Origin: a virus
Direction: 5' to 3' (one strand)
IMG/VR virus record: IMGVR_UViG_3300027905_000010
Span: 1 to 43,681 of that record
Length of the DNA: 43,681 nucleotides
This document shows positions 29,987 to 37,696 of the stretch, piece after piece. Position 1 is the first letter of the stretch; the number at the start of each line of letters is the position of its first letter. The translations under genes and the position numbers were made by a program. A model generated the notes under the pieces. The model did not search any database. It was not told the origin of the DNA and saw only the letters and a program-made list of their open reading frames with translations.

Positions 29987-30457
29987 ATGGACGCTTTGGC
30001 GCGGTTCTGGACCAACGTAAAGAAAATTGATCCCGATGGATGCTGGATCTGGTCGGGTGCAAGGACAAAAGGTGGCTATGGCGAGTTTATGGTCAATGGA
30101 AAAATGGTCTATACTCATCGGTTTTCTTTCGAGCTTGTAAATGGCCCAATCCCGGAAGGTATCCTCCTTGACCATGGACCGATTTGCCACAACCGTGCGT
30201 GCGTAAATCCCAGCCACCTTCGCCTTGCGACCGATGCCCAGAACAGCTTAAACCATGTGATCCGTAAGGACAGTGAGGTCGGCTTCAAGGGGGTTGGCCG
30301 GAATAAAAATTACAACAGGTGGTATGCACGGATAACCATTAATCACAAAACGATCAACCTTGGATCTTTCCCTTCCCCGGAAGAGGCCCACGCTGCTTAC
30401 TGTCAAGCCGCCAACCGGCTGCATGGACAATTCGCAAATTACGGGGCGGCATCCTAA
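29987..30457 (+). CDS. HNH homing endonuclease with AP2 domain
   Basis: This 156-residue protein has an N-terminal HNH domain (DGCWIWSGARTKGGYGEF, HRFSFELVNGPI, LLDHGPICHNRACVNPSHLR) and a C-terminal AP2-like DNA-binding domain (GFKGVGRNKNYNRWYARITI, LGSFPSPEEAHAAYCQAANR). This is the usual layout of free-standing phage homing endonucleases. Codons rich in A and T (AAA, AAT, ATT) set it apart from its neighbours and indicate recent entry. It sits cleanly between the coiled-coil gene and the YbcO-like gene, overlapping the latter as TAATG. Confidence 0.92.
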   Translation: MDALARFWTNVKKIDPDGCWIWSGARTKGGYGEFMVNGKMVYTHRFSFELVNGPIPEGILLDHGPICHNRACVNPSHLRLATDAQNSLNHVIRKDSEVGFKGVGRNKNYNRWYARITINHKTINLGSFPSPEEAHAAYCQAANRLHGQFANYGAAS

Positions 30458-30786
30458 TGGCCGGCGCCCCCTACCCCAAGACCCCCGCCTTCCGCAGCCA
30501 AGCGCTGCGGGATCTGGCGGTGGAGGCCCCGCGCTGCATGCGCCGCGCCTGCCGGGCCGTGAACGTGGGCCAGGTGGTCGGCTGTCACCGCGGCGGCCTC
30601 GCCCACGGGCGCGGGATGGGCCACAAGACGCATGACCTGGTCGCCTACCTCTGCTTCGACTGCCACAACCTGATCGACCGTCGCACCGGGGACTTGACGC
30701 CTGAAGAGGCAGACCGGGAATTCCTCGACGCCTATTACGAATCCAATCTCTGGCTGCTAGAGAGCGGCCACCTGGAGGTCGCATGA
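30457..30786 (+). CDS. YbcO-like nuclease (DUF1364)
   Basis: This 109-residue protein has ALRDLAVEAPRCMRRACRAV, VGCHRGGLAHGRGMGHKTHD and VAYLCFDCHNLIDRRTGDLT. This is the DUF1364/YbcO pattern: paired Cys, a His in the centre, and a CxxCH...iDrRt end that forms an HNH-like zinc nuclease. YbcO-type genes lie in phage recombination regions. It follows the exonuclease cluster, split off by the homing endonuclease. Confidence 0.82.
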   Translation: MAGAPYPKTPAFRSQALRDLAVEAPRCMRRACRAVNVGQVVGCHRGGLAHGRGMGHKTHDLVAYLCFDCHNLIDRRTGDLTPEEADREFLDAYYESNLWLLESGHLEVA

Positions 30787-31391
30787 CCGAACGCATACAC
30801 CCCGAAGACCTCCGTGCCTTGGTAGCGGCCACGATGTGGGGCGACGACATGAGCCTCCCCGGCTGTCTCAAAATGGCCGACACCCTCCTGACCGAGCTGG
30901 CCCGCACCGCCAAGCCGGACGCCCCCCGCCTCCATGCCTGCCACGACTGTCAGCAGGCCGAAGCGGAGGCCCGGGACCGCCTGGCCGAGGCCGGCGAGCA
31001 CATCCTCGCCAGCGACGCTGCCATCGCGCGGCTCAACGCCGAGCTGGCCCAGGCCCAGGAGGACGTAGAGTCCCTGCGGATCAGCCGGGACGCCTATGCC
31101 GAGATGAGAGACAAGGCCCTGGCAGAGAACAGGGAGGGTCACGCCGCCTATGCCCGCCTGAGCGAAGAGAAGGCGACCATTGTTGAGCGCGTGGATAAGA
31201 TCCGGGCCGAGGCTCGCAAGGATGCTGCCTGGGCCGAGCAGGTGCGGATTATCTCCCTGTTGACCAACGATCTGTTTTCCCCCGTGGCGGCATGTCAGTT
31301 CAACCCTGCGGAACAGCCCGAAAAGATGGTTGGGGAAATCCTTACAGCTGCCGAACTTCACGCTGCCCTGAGCACCCCGGTGCAGCCGTGA
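30783..31391 (+). CDS. Coiled-coil hypothetical protein
   Basis: This 202-residue protein starts MTERIHPEDLRALVAATMWG, has one ACHDCQQAEA cysteine pair near 55 and a coiled coil from about 60 to 150 (LAEAGEHILASDAAIARLNA, ESLRISRDAYAEMRDKALAE). The C-terminal domain contains NPAEQPEKMVGEILTAAELH. Start and stop overlap both neighbours. The length is typical of phage 'Ead/Ea22-like' region proteins, but identity is not clear. Confidence 0.6.
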   Translation: MTERIHPEDLRALVAATMWGDDMSLPGCLKMADTLLTELARTAKPDAPRLHACHDCQQAEAEARDRLAEAGEHILASDAAIARLNAELAQAQEDVESLRISRDAYAEMRDKALAENREGHAAYARLSEEKATIVERVDKIRAEARKDAAWAEQVRIISLLTNDLFSPVAACQFNPAEQPEKMVGEILTAAELHAALSTPVQP

Positions 31392-31576
31392 TCGACATCG
31401 CACCGCCCCTCACCCGCGCCGAGCGCTGGGCTATCGCCATCATGTGCATCGCCATTTGGGGCGCCGCCTTCCTGCTGGTCGCCTACACGGAGCACGAAAC
31501 CCGCCGCGCGACGAAGAACTGGCCGCCGCACGCCCACCAGGAAAGGAGTCCCAACCATGTCAGCCCTCGCCCGTAG
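31388..31576 (+). CDS. Small single-pass membrane protein
   Basis: This 62-residue protein starts at a GTG overlapping the previous stop (GTGA) and contains RAERWAIAIMCIAIWGAAFL, one membrane helix, then a charged tail (EHETRRATKNWPPHAHQERS). It overlaps the next gene by 20 bp. Function unknown. Confidence 0.6.
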   Translation: MIDIAPPLTRAERWAIAIMCIAIWGAAFLLVAYTEHETRRATKNWPPHAHQERSPNHVSPRP

Positions 31577-31736
31577 GACCCTCGCCGACCTCCGCGCCGC
31601 TCAGGAGGACATCCGGCATCTGGAGATGGAAAACCAGTTGCTGGCCCGCCAGAACGAGCGCTACCGCCATGAGGCCAACCTAGCCTACCTGGAGGGGCTG
31701 GACCAGGGGCGGCTGCAGATGGGAGGCGCGGCGTGA
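31557..31736 (+). CDS. Small coiled-coil protein
   Basis: This 59-residue protein starts MSALARRTLADLRAAQEDIR, with AAAGGAG upstream of the ATG, and continues LEMENQLLARQNERYRHEAN, a perfect leucine-type amphipathic helix. It overlaps the preceding gene by 20 bp and the next by four (GTGA). It is short enough to be missed by length filters. Confidence 0.6.
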   Translation: MSALARRTLADLRAAQEDIRHLEMENQLLARQNERYRHEANLAYLEGLDQGRLQMGGAA

Positions 31737-32227
31737 ACATCGAAACTTTCCTGGCCCTTCGCCGTGACGCCCTGATCATCGCCGCCGATCGAGAATTCCG
31801 GGGCAGCACCGAGCCCATCCCGGAACTGCCGGCCGTGCCCGGGATCTACCGGCCCACGCCCAAGCCTGAACCGTTCCGAGCCCGCACCAAGGGTGCACCC
31901 GTCAGCCACAAGGAGGCCAATCGCCGCTGGTCCGCCGCGCGCCGCAGCCGGCAGGCCCGTGGAACGCTGCCGGTTGGCACCCCCATTGAGATGGGGCGCG
32001 GCATGGGGACGATCATCGGCTACGTGGCCCCGGGGGAGGACCCCATGGCCTACGTCCCTGCTGGGACCAAGACCGGCCACATCACCGGGTGCCGGCGCCA
32101 CGAGGCGAATAACGTCCCGCGTTACGCCGTGACGGTGCTGCTCAACGGCGAGCTCCACTACTACTTCCCGAAATCGGCCTGGGTGGAGCGTTTCGTGGAC
32201 CCCATCACGATGAAGAGGGTGTCATGA
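31733..32227 (+). CDS. Hypothetical protein
   Basis: This 164-residue protein starts at a GTG, continues NIETFLALRRDALIIAADRE, has a basic linker (RRWSAARRSRQARG) and a C-terminal beta-like region (YAVTVLLNGELHYYFPKSAW). It is coupled to the neighbours on each side, the second being the recombinase. No family recognised. Confidence 0.6.
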   Translation: MNIETFLALRRDALIIAADREFRGSTEPIPELPAVPGIYRPTPKPEPFRARTKGAPVSHKEANRRWSAARRSRQARGTLPVGTPIEMGRGMGTIIGYVAPGEDPMAYVPAGTKTGHITGCRRHEANNVPRYAVTVLLNGELHYYFPKSAWVERFVDPITMKRVS

Positions 32228-33264
32228 GCTTTGAGGTTCCCAATTTCGAAATTGAGGAGAACCAAGAAACGGTGCCTGCACTGATTTCTAGCTCCGTTCC
32301 CCTTATCAATCCTCACTCCCCCATCATGGAAGTGATCAAGGCGTTCCTGGCCTCAGCGGACATAAACAAACGCACTGCCCGCGGCTATCGTCAGCACCTT
32401 CTTGCCGGCATGGGTGCAATGTGCATCGAGAAATTGGCTGACCTTGAGCCAGTGCACCTGATGAATTACCGGGCGGAGATCATGGCCGATTCCAGGAGCG
32501 CTTCGGTGCATTCGAAGGCCCTCATTGCCCTTCGATCATTCCTGGAATGGGGCGCCGCGCTCCGAGGCCACACCATCCCCATGGACCAGGCCAAGTATCT
32601 GCTCAAGGTCCCCAAGACAGTTGTGATCACTCCCCACGAGATCCTGACCGACAAAGAGATCGCCCGCTATCTTGCTACTGCGAAGCGAACGGGAAAGCGC
32701 GAATTCGCGCTCGTCATCGTGGCGCTCGGGTCAGGCCTCCGCATTTCAGAACTAGTCCACCTCGACATCAAGGACATCTGGGAAGACCCTGGCGGCTTCA
32801 CGGTCCACGTCCGGCAAGGGAAGGGTGCAAAAGATCGGTTGGTGCCCGTTCGAAAGGAAGTAGGCAAGGCGATTGCCACGTATCTGGAGAGCACTGGACG
32901 CCGGATGGGGGATGGCGGCCCATTGTTTCAATCTGAGGACCACGCCATGGCTGATCGGGATTCCTGGCGCCTAAGCACAAAGACTGCCTCCCGGATCATC
33001 AAGGAATGTGCCGAACTGGCTGATATTCGTAAGCGAGTAACGCCCCATGCCCTGCGCCACACCTTTGCCGCCGCAACATTTATGCACAACAAAAACGTTT
33101 TGATCGTTTCCAAACTGTTGGGCCATGCCGGAATCGCTACTACATATCGATATATCGACCACCTCATGGATTCCGACTTTCGGAATGCCACACCGGCCTA
33201 TCTCGTCGGTGCGAAGGGGCCGCGGATCTCTGCATCCATCACCAAGAACCACGACGCCGCTTAA
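32224..33264 (+). CDS. XerC/D-like tyrosine recombinase, second of the genome
   Basis: This 346-residue protein has a SAM-like N-terminal DNA-binding domain (FLASADINKRTARGYRQHLL, RSFLEWGAALRGH) and a catalytic domain with Arg173 (GLRISEL), Lys200 (RQGKGAKDR), His275 and Arg278 (HALRHTF), His301 (LGHAG) and Tyr310 (TTYRYI). All catalytic residues are present. It differs from the 431-residue integrase in size and lies inside the early operon, coupled to the gene upstream. A role in dimer resolution, cassette exchange or inversion is possible. Codons are AT-richer than in the late genes. Confidence 0.9.
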   Translation: MSFEVPNFEIEENQETVPALISSSVPLINPHSPIMEVIKAFLASADINKRTARGYRQHLLAGMGAMCIEKLADLEPVHLMNYRAEIMADSRSASVHSKALIALRSFLEWGAALRGHTIPMDQAKYLLKVPKTVVITPHEILTDKEIARYLATAKRTGKREFALVIVALGSGLRISELVHLDIKDIWEDPGGFTVHVRQGKGAKDRLVPVRKEVGKAIATYLESTGRRMGDGGPLFQSEDHAMADRDSWRLSTKTASRIIKECAELADIRKRVTPHALRHTFAAATFMHNKNVLIVSKLLGHAGIATTYRYIDHLMDSDFRNATPAYLVGAKGPRISASITKNHDAA

Positions 33265-33283
33265 GGCGGTCCTGAAAGGACCC

Positions 33284-33305
33284 CCACTCGCCGGAACCCC
33301 GGCAC
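33284..33305. repeat. 22-bp direct repeat, copy 1
   Basis: This stretch is identical to 33612-33633 and contains the hairpin GCCGG-AACC-CCGGC. It lies 20 bp after the recombinase stop and is followed by GAAAGGA, the ribosome site of the gene at 33323. Directly upstream is another hairpin, GGTCCT-GAA-AGGACC (33268-33282). Confidence 0.9.
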
Positions 33306-33322
33306 CCATCGAAAGGAACCGC

Positions 33323-33604
33323 ATGCAAGCGACCGTCGAGAAATTCCAGGAATTGCAGGCGAGGTGCGATGAAGGGATTGCCCTCACTGAGGACCAGCGC
33401 CAATTCGGGGATCAAATCTGGATCGACATCGAGACCCGCCTGAAAGAGTTTCACAAGCTCAAGGAGACCTACCGCGAGTTGGAGGCGGCCCAGGCCGAAC
33501 TCACCCTGATTGAGTGGTGGTTGACCAGGCAGCCCACCGCCTGCTGGCCGGAGAAGTTCACCCGCGTTGCGCTGCTCCATGACTACATGAACGCCAACAA
33601 GTAG
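33323..33604 (+). CDS. Small charged protein between the direct repeats
   Basis: This 93-residue protein starts MQATVEKFQELQARCDEGIA, is helical and charged (LTEDQRQFGDQIWIDIETRL, KEFHKLKETYRELEAAQAEL) and ends with WWLTRQPTACWPEKF and ALLHDYMNANK. AAAGGA precedes the ATG. It is flanked by exact 22-bp repeats and follows the XerC/D-like gene, giving it the look of a single-gene cassette. Function unknown. Confidence 0.65.
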   Translation: MQATVEKFQELQARCDEGIALTEDQRQFGDQIWIDIETRLKEFHKLKETYRELEAAQAELTLIEWWLTRQPTACWPEKFTRVALLHDYMNANK

Positions 33605-33611
33605 CACCTGT

Positions 33612-33633
33612 CCACTCGCCGGAACCCCGGCAC
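33612..33633. repeat. 22-bp direct repeat, copy 2
   Basis: Exact second copy, 328 bp after the first. It lies between the stop of the gene at 33323-33604 and the ribosome site of the next gene, so the repeats bracket exactly one gene with its start signal. Confidence 0.9.
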
Positions 33634-33651
33634 ATCTCTGAAAGGCACTCC

Positions 33652-34056
33652 ATGAACCTCCGAGCCCTTGCCGAACACTTCTGCACCGCCCCATCCTATG
33701 GAGCCAAAATGCTTGAACCTGCCTGTCTCAAACGCATGCGCGGATCGGTGGTGATGTTGCCGCCGCCCGGCGAATCGGTTGCCCTGGAACTGCTGGATGA
33801 GGTGGATCGTCTCCTCGCACGGGTCAAAGAACTGGAGGCGAAGGATTGTGAAAGCCTGATCACCCTGTCTCAGGTCCAGGACCGGGCCAAGGACAAGTGC
33901 GACGACCTCCAGGAGGCCCTGCTTGCTCTCCTCGGCGCACCCGGCTTCCGAACCGAATACGAATGCGAACATGGCACCCCGCTGGGGCAGAAGTGCATCG
34001 CCAGCAACTGCCACCTGAAACCCGTCCGCTTCGCACTCAAGCACCTTCCGAAGTGA
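33652..34056 (+). CDS. Hypothetical protein with Cys/His cluster
   Basis: This 134-residue protein starts MNLRALAEHFCTAPSYGAKM, has an acidic helical middle (ELLDEVDRLLARVKELEAKD) and a C-terminal YECEHGTPLGQKCIASNCHL with three Cys and two His, a possible zinc site. GAAAGG lies upstream of the ATG. No family recognised. Confidence 0.6.
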   Translation: MNLRALAEHFCTAPSYGAKMLEPACLKRMRGSVVMLPPPGESVALELLDEVDRLLARVKELEAKDCESLITLSQVQDRAKDKCDDLQEALLALLGAPGFRTEYECEHGTPLGQKCIASNCHLKPVRFALKHLPK

Positions 34057-34070
34057 ATCCGGAGCTACCG

Positions 34071-34442
34071 ATGGAACTCTATTACCGCATGGCAGACCGC
34101 TGCATGTATGAAGGCAGCGAGATCAAGATCGAACTCCAAAAGTTCCGGGTGGTCAAGCGCACCCCCAAGGGGGCCTGGATCATCCCCTCTTGGGAACCTG
34201 GGTGGTGGCATGAATCCAATCCCAAGAAGCGGTTCGTCCTGGACGGAGAGGGAAGGCGCTATGCCTACCCCACGGTGGAGGCCGCGCACAAGTCCTTCCT
34301 CCGGCGCAAGGTGGTCCAGATCAGCCGCCTGGAGGACCAGATGCTGATCGCCAAGGTCGCCCTGGAGATCGGCTCCAGGCCCGACTTTGAGCCCGACAAA
34401 ACCTATGTGGACGAATCCCTTAGCAAGTTTGTCTGCTACTGA
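34071..34442 (+). CDS. Hypothetical protein
   Basis: This 123-residue protein starts MELYYRMADRCMYEGSEIKI and contains VVKRTPKGAWIIPSWEPGWW and RRYAYPTVEAAHKSFLRRKV, a pattern of alternating strands ending in a helix seen in small phage proteins of unknown role. A CCGGAG site precedes the ATG by seven bases. The C-terminus is acidic. Confidence 0.6.
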   Translation: MELYYRMADRCMYEGSEIKIELQKFRVVKRTPKGAWIIPSWEPGWWHESNPKKRFVLDGEGRRYAYPTVEAAHKSFLRRKVVQISRLEDQMLIAKVALEIGSRPDFEPDKTYVDESLSKFVCY

Positions 34443-34469
34443 CCAAATCCGTGAACCTCGGAGCCTGAA

Positions 34470-35153
34470 TTGAAAATCCTTTCCCTATGCACCAGTGCCG
34501 GCCTTTGGGACCGCGCCTGGATCGAGGCCGGGCACCAGATCATTCCGGGGTGCGAGATCATGCCGCACAAGCGGGCCATGTATGAGGTGTTCTGCGGCGG
34601 AACCCACATGTGCCACGACCTGGCCGATCTGCCGCCCATGATCCGTGGCCATCACTTCGACGGCATTATCGGGGGCATCCCCTGCCAGTCCAGGTCCAAA
34701 CTCCGGGCGATCCGCGAGGCCAAGTTCCCCGACCTCCTGCCGCTGACCATGGCCGTGCTGAACGCCTGCACCTGGGACTGGTGCCTTCTGGAGAACGTGT
34801 CCCCGCTCGACATCCCGGCGTTCTCCAAGTCCAGGCTCAACGCCATGCACTACGCCCAGCCGCACCAGAGCCGGGAACGCTGGTTCACCTTCAGCCCCAA
34901 CCTGACGCCCCCCCGGCGCATCTTCGAGGGCGATGTGGACGATCTGCTGGCCTATTCCGTGGTCGCTGGTCGGATCTACGGCCCGAAGCGCGGCTCCCGG
35001 CTCCAGGGTTGGCCAGAGTTCATGTCCCTGGCCGGTGCGTTCCCCTGTGTCCAGATGCAGGAGGCCCTGGCAGACGGAGTGCCCCGTGGTCTGGCCGATG
35101 CCTGGATCCGCTCCATCGAAGCCACTCAGCCATCAACCCAGGCCACGGCCTGA
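34470..35153 (+). CDS. DNA C5-cytosine methyltransferase, solitary
   Basis: This 227-residue enzyme, starting at TTG with GGAG eight bases upstream, has the SAM-binding motif I (LSLCTSAGLWDRAWIEAGH), motif IV with catalytic Cys72 (IIGGIPCQSRSKL), motif VI LENVSP (108-110), motif VIII QSRERWF (133-139), motif IX-like GSRLQGWPEFM and a C-terminal GLADAWIRSI. The target recognition region is short. No restriction gene lies nearby, so it probably protects phage DNA from host enzymes or alters expression. Motif I is divergent (CTSAG instead of FxGxG). Confidence 0.85.
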   Translation: MKILSLCTSAGLWDRAWIEAGHQIIPGCEIMPHKRAMYEVFCGGTHMCHDLADLPPMIRGHHFDGIIGGIPCQSRSKLRAIREAKFPDLLPLTMAVLNACTWDWCLLENVSPLDIPAFSKSRLNAMHYAQPHQSRERWFTFSPNLTPPRRIFEGDVDDLLAYSVVAGRIYGPKRGSRLQGWPEFMSLAGAFPCVQMQEALADGVPRGLADAWIRSIEATQPSTQATA

Positions 35154-35194
35154 GCATGTCCAGGCGCTGCCCTGGACCCAACCATGGAGACACT

Positions 35195-35539
35195 GTGAAT
35201 CTCGAAACCATGAAATTACTTGAAGCCGCAGCCAGCCCGGCCCCATGGAGGCCCAACACCATCCATGAAACCGAGGGAGAGGGCGCCTGGGGATGCGGTC
35301 CACTGTGCGAACCCGTTTCGGATGAAGATCTCGAACGGGTCGATAGCGGGGACTGGGACCAGGATGCTCAGGAGGAACTTGCCGAGCAGGACGCCGATCT
35401 GATCGCCACCCTCCGCAACCTCGCCCCGGAACTCATCGGCCTGTGGGAAGCCGTGAACGCCACCCGTTTCGACCACGGTCTTTGCGTTTCAGTCCTGAAG
35501 GCCCTGGCCAACCTCAACGCGAAGGCCGACACCCTGTAA
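35195..35539 (+). CDS. Ead/Ea22-like phage protein
   Basis: This 114-residue protein starts at GTG (MNLETMKLLEAAASPAPWRP), with TGGAG five bases upstream. It contains EQDADLIATLRNLAPELIGL and WEAVNATRFDHG. The pattern 'A.pgPW.....DA.liA..Rn..peLl.lw' is frequent in Ead/Ea22-like proteins of unknown function from early operons. An upstream in-frame ATG at 35156 is possible but less well placed. Confidence 0.6.
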   Translation: MNLETMKLLEAAASPAPWRPNTIHETEGEGAWGCGPLCEPVSDEDLERVDSGDWDQDAQEELAEQDADLIATLRNLAPELIGLWEAVNATRFDHGLCVSVLKALANLNAKADTL

Positions 35540-35588
35540 CGCATCTGTCCAAAATCCGCCCCGGCGGTCCCCGGGAGAAAGGCAACCC

Positions 35589-35699
35589 GTGACGATCAAA
35601 CCTCAACTCCTGTGGGAAAACTGGCTTTTCGGATTCACGCTCTGGACCCGGCATGTTGGGCTTTTCTTCGGACCCTTTTCCCTCTGGCTCAAATTCTGA
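35589..35699 (+). CDS. Small hydrophobic peptide ORF
   Basis: This 36-residue frame starts at GTG after AGAAAGG and encodes MTIKPQLLWENWLFGFTLWT, then HVGLFFGPFSLWLKF. It is rich in Trp, Phe and Leu and could sit in or on the membrane. It fits exactly between the preceding and following genes with their linker sequences. Confidence 0.5.
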   Translation: MTIKPQLLWENWLFGFTLWTRHVGLFFGPFSLWLKF

Positions 35700-35727
35700 G
35701 CCTGTCCATCCTCGGAAGGAGGAAACC

Positions 35728-36099
35728 TTGACCGACCAACCCATGACCGCCTCCATGCAAGATGCCCTGAACCGGCTGAACCAGGATCGGCGCGTCCGCC
35801 CTGAACTAGCACCTGTGGACCTGATGCTCAGGGGCGCCATCCAGCGGGGCGGCGAGATCGTGGCGGAAAACGACCGGCTCCGCGCCCAGGTCGCGGAACT
35901 CACTGAGGACCGAGACCTCTGGATGGCATCCGAAGCCGAAGCGGCAGAGGCGAACCGAGTCCTCGAGGCCCGGGTCGCGGAACTGGAGCGCTGCCGGGAG
36001 GCCCTGGACCAGATCATCAGTGACCCCAGGTGGGTCAGGTTCGAGAATTTCGATGCCGCCTGGATCTACACCATTGCGACCGAAGCCCTCCACCCCTAA
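35728..36099 (+). CDS. Coiled-coil hypothetical protein
   Basis: This 123-residue protein starts at TTG with a perfect AGGAGG six bases upstream. It encodes TDQPMTASMQDALNRLNQDR, then a coiled coil (AENDRLRAQVAELTEDRDLW, EANRVLEARVAELERCREAL) and ends WVRFENFDAAWIYTIATEAL. An in-frame ATG upstream at 35653 would lie in the preceding peptide and has no ribosome site. Confidence 0.6.
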   Translation: MTDQPMTASMQDALNRLNQDRRVRPELAPVDLMLRGAIQRGGEIVAENDRLRAQVAELTEDRDLWMASEAEAAEANRVLEARVAELERCREALDQIISDPRWVRFENFDAAWIYTIATEALHP

Positions 36100-36140
36100 T
36101 CCACCCCGCGGGGAGCCCCGCACAACGACGAGACCCGACC

Positions 36141-36344
36141 ATGACCGACCGCCCTGCCCGACCCATCCCAATTCTGGCGCTCAGTGTCGATGAAGCCGCC
36201 GCGGCCCTGCACATCGGCAGGACCAACGTGCTGGCGCTCATCGATGCCGGCGAGATCCGCCCTGTGCGCCCCAAGACCTGCAAAACCAAAATCATCATCT
36301 CGGTAGAGGAACTGCAGCGGTATTTGAGGGACAGCGCCGCATAG
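36141..36344 (+). CDS. Excisionase-like HTH protein
   Basis: This 67-residue protein contains LSVDEAAAALHIGRTNVLAL, IDAGEIRPVRPK and IISVEELQRYL, the MerR-like fold shared by excisionases and HTH_17 proteins: helix-turn-helix, wing, and final 'is.eeL..yl'. It is the last gene of the early operon and converges on the integrase, 27 bp away. It should bias integrase to excision after induction. Confidence 0.8.
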   Translation: MTDRPARPIPILALSVDEAAAALHIGRTNVLALIDAGEIRPVRPKTCKTKIIISVEELQRYLRDSAA

Positions 36345-36349
36345 CCCAT

Positions 36350-36373
36350 GCCCCCGGCACCGGGGGCTTTTTT
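36350..36373 (+). terminator. Terminator of the early operon
   Basis: GCCCCCG, a GCAC loop and CGGGGGC form a 7-bp GC stem followed by TTTTTT (36368-36373). It ends the plus-strand operon just as the integrase stop codon is reached on the other strand. Confidence 0.9.
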
Positions 36374-37667
36374 ATGTCTTGATCTTCAAGGAGGCCACGC
36401 CTTCAGGCTGATAGATGCCCAGGGTCGGGGCGAGTTTCCGGATGGCCTCCACCTTGGCCGTCTTGCACAGGTGCCCGTAATGCTTCTCTACCTGCCGTGT
36501 ATCCCGATGCCCTAGGTTCTGGGCCACAAAAACCAGGGGCACACCACGGTTCACCAGACCAGAGGCGTAGGTGTGGCGCAGCTCGTGAAAAACCATCGGC
36601 TCCAGTTTGGCCGCTCTCAGGGCCGCCTTGAGTTTGCGGCCGATCTCCGCGCGATCCCATCCCCCGGTGTTGCGCCGGTCCTTTCGGGCATAGACCGTTC
36701 GGGGGAACACGATGGCGGATGCCTCCAGTCCGGCGCACCGCTCCCGGAAATACTCCTGGGCCTCTTCCGTGAGGGTGATCCACCGGGGCCCAGTCTTCCC
36801 ATCCACGTAGACTGCTCCATTCTCGGCATCGAAGTGCCGGGCCTGCACCGCGGCCAGCTCGCCCTCTCGGCCCCCCGTGAACAGGCCGGCCTGGACCAGG
36901 TGCCTGAAGTCTATGTCCACGCAGCAGTTGACTAGCCGGACTTGCTCATCGGCGGACAAGAAGTGGACCCGGGCCACGTCCACCTTCCGGAATGCCCGGA
37001 CGCCGGCCCAGCCCAGATTATTCTCCACCAGGTGCTCATCCATCGCATGGTTCAGCGCGGCCCGCAGATCCGTCCATAGACGGTTGGCCGTGGATCGGCG
37101 TGCGCGGATCTCATCTGGGCCCGATGGCGCTTCGCGCTCCTTTCCCCGGCGTCTCCGGCCCGACTTGGAGATCAGGAGCATCCAGGCTTCAATGCGCTTG
37201 CGGGTCAGTCGGTCGGCCGGAATCGTCCCCAGGTGGGGAATGACGTGGGCGGCCATGTCTTTCCGGGTGCGCTCCGCGTTGGTGGAGCCCTGGCGCTCCT
37301 TGTCGGCCAGATAGTCCGCGATGGCATCGGCCACGGTGTATGCGCCGTCCCGGATCACATCTCCGGTCGCCTCGTGGAAGGCCGCTTTGAACCACTCCCG
37401 GGCACCTGCCTGGGCCTGGGACCAGTCCAACACCATCTTGCCGTCAGGGTCCGAGTGGTCGTCTGCCGCGCCCAGGGGCTTGTACAACATCGGGGGCTTG
37501 GCGCTAGGGTTGTAGTAGCGGGCGATCCAGGTTCCTCCAGAGGGAGCCTTCCGATAGCCGATGAACCGGCTCTTTTCCAGGGTGAACCAGTAAGGCTCCT
37601 TCCGGATCTCTAGCGGCGCGCGGGCGGTGCGGTCCTTCAGAAAGGAGCTGTCCTTCGTCCTGGCCAT
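36372..37667 (-). CDS. int: Tyrosine integrase
   Basis: This 431-residue site-specific recombinase has an N-terminal arm-binding region, a SAM-like core-binding domain (about 110-230) and a catalytic domain with Arg267 (TGGREGEL), Lys291 (DGKTGPRW), His361 and Arg364 (HELRHTYA), His387 (LGHRDTR) and Tyr397 (EKHYGHL). All catalytic residues are intact. Its upstream region carries candidate attP arm sites. ATG 37667 gives a basic N-terminus. Confidence 0.95.
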   Translation of the reverse strand: MARTKDSSFLKDRTARAPLEIRKEPYWFTLEKSRFIGYRKAPSGGTWIARYYNPSAKPPMLYKPLGAADDHSDPDGKMVLDWSQAQAGAREWFKAAFHEATGDVIRDGAYTVADAIADYLADKERQGSTNAERTRKDMAAHVIPHLGTIPADRLTRKRIEAWMLLISKSGRRRRGKEREAPSGPDEIRARRSTANRLWTDLRAALNHAMDEHLVENNLGWAGVRAFRKVDVARVHFLSADEQVRLVNCCVDIDFRHLVQAGLFTGGREGELAAVQARHFDAENGAVYVDGKTGPRWITLTEEAQEYFRERCAGLEASAIVFPRTVYARKDRRNTGGWDRAEIGRKLKAALRAAKLEPMVFHELRHTYASGLVNRGVPLVFVAQNLGHRDTRQVEKHYGHLCKTAKVEAIRKLAPTLGIYQPEGVASLKIKT

Positions 37668-37696
37668 GGTCTCTACCTCGGATCCTTTATTCTGCC

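Noticed and set aside
28304-30217. Minus-strand frame of 637 codons opposite the recombination operon
   Set aside because: It runs antisense through four plus-strand genes, including the unambiguous HNH gene, and is Gly/Leu-rich shadow sequence.
33284-36140. A CRISPR array
   Set aside because: The repeats are two exact copies 328 bp apart plus loosely related linkers, with genes between them and no regular spacers.
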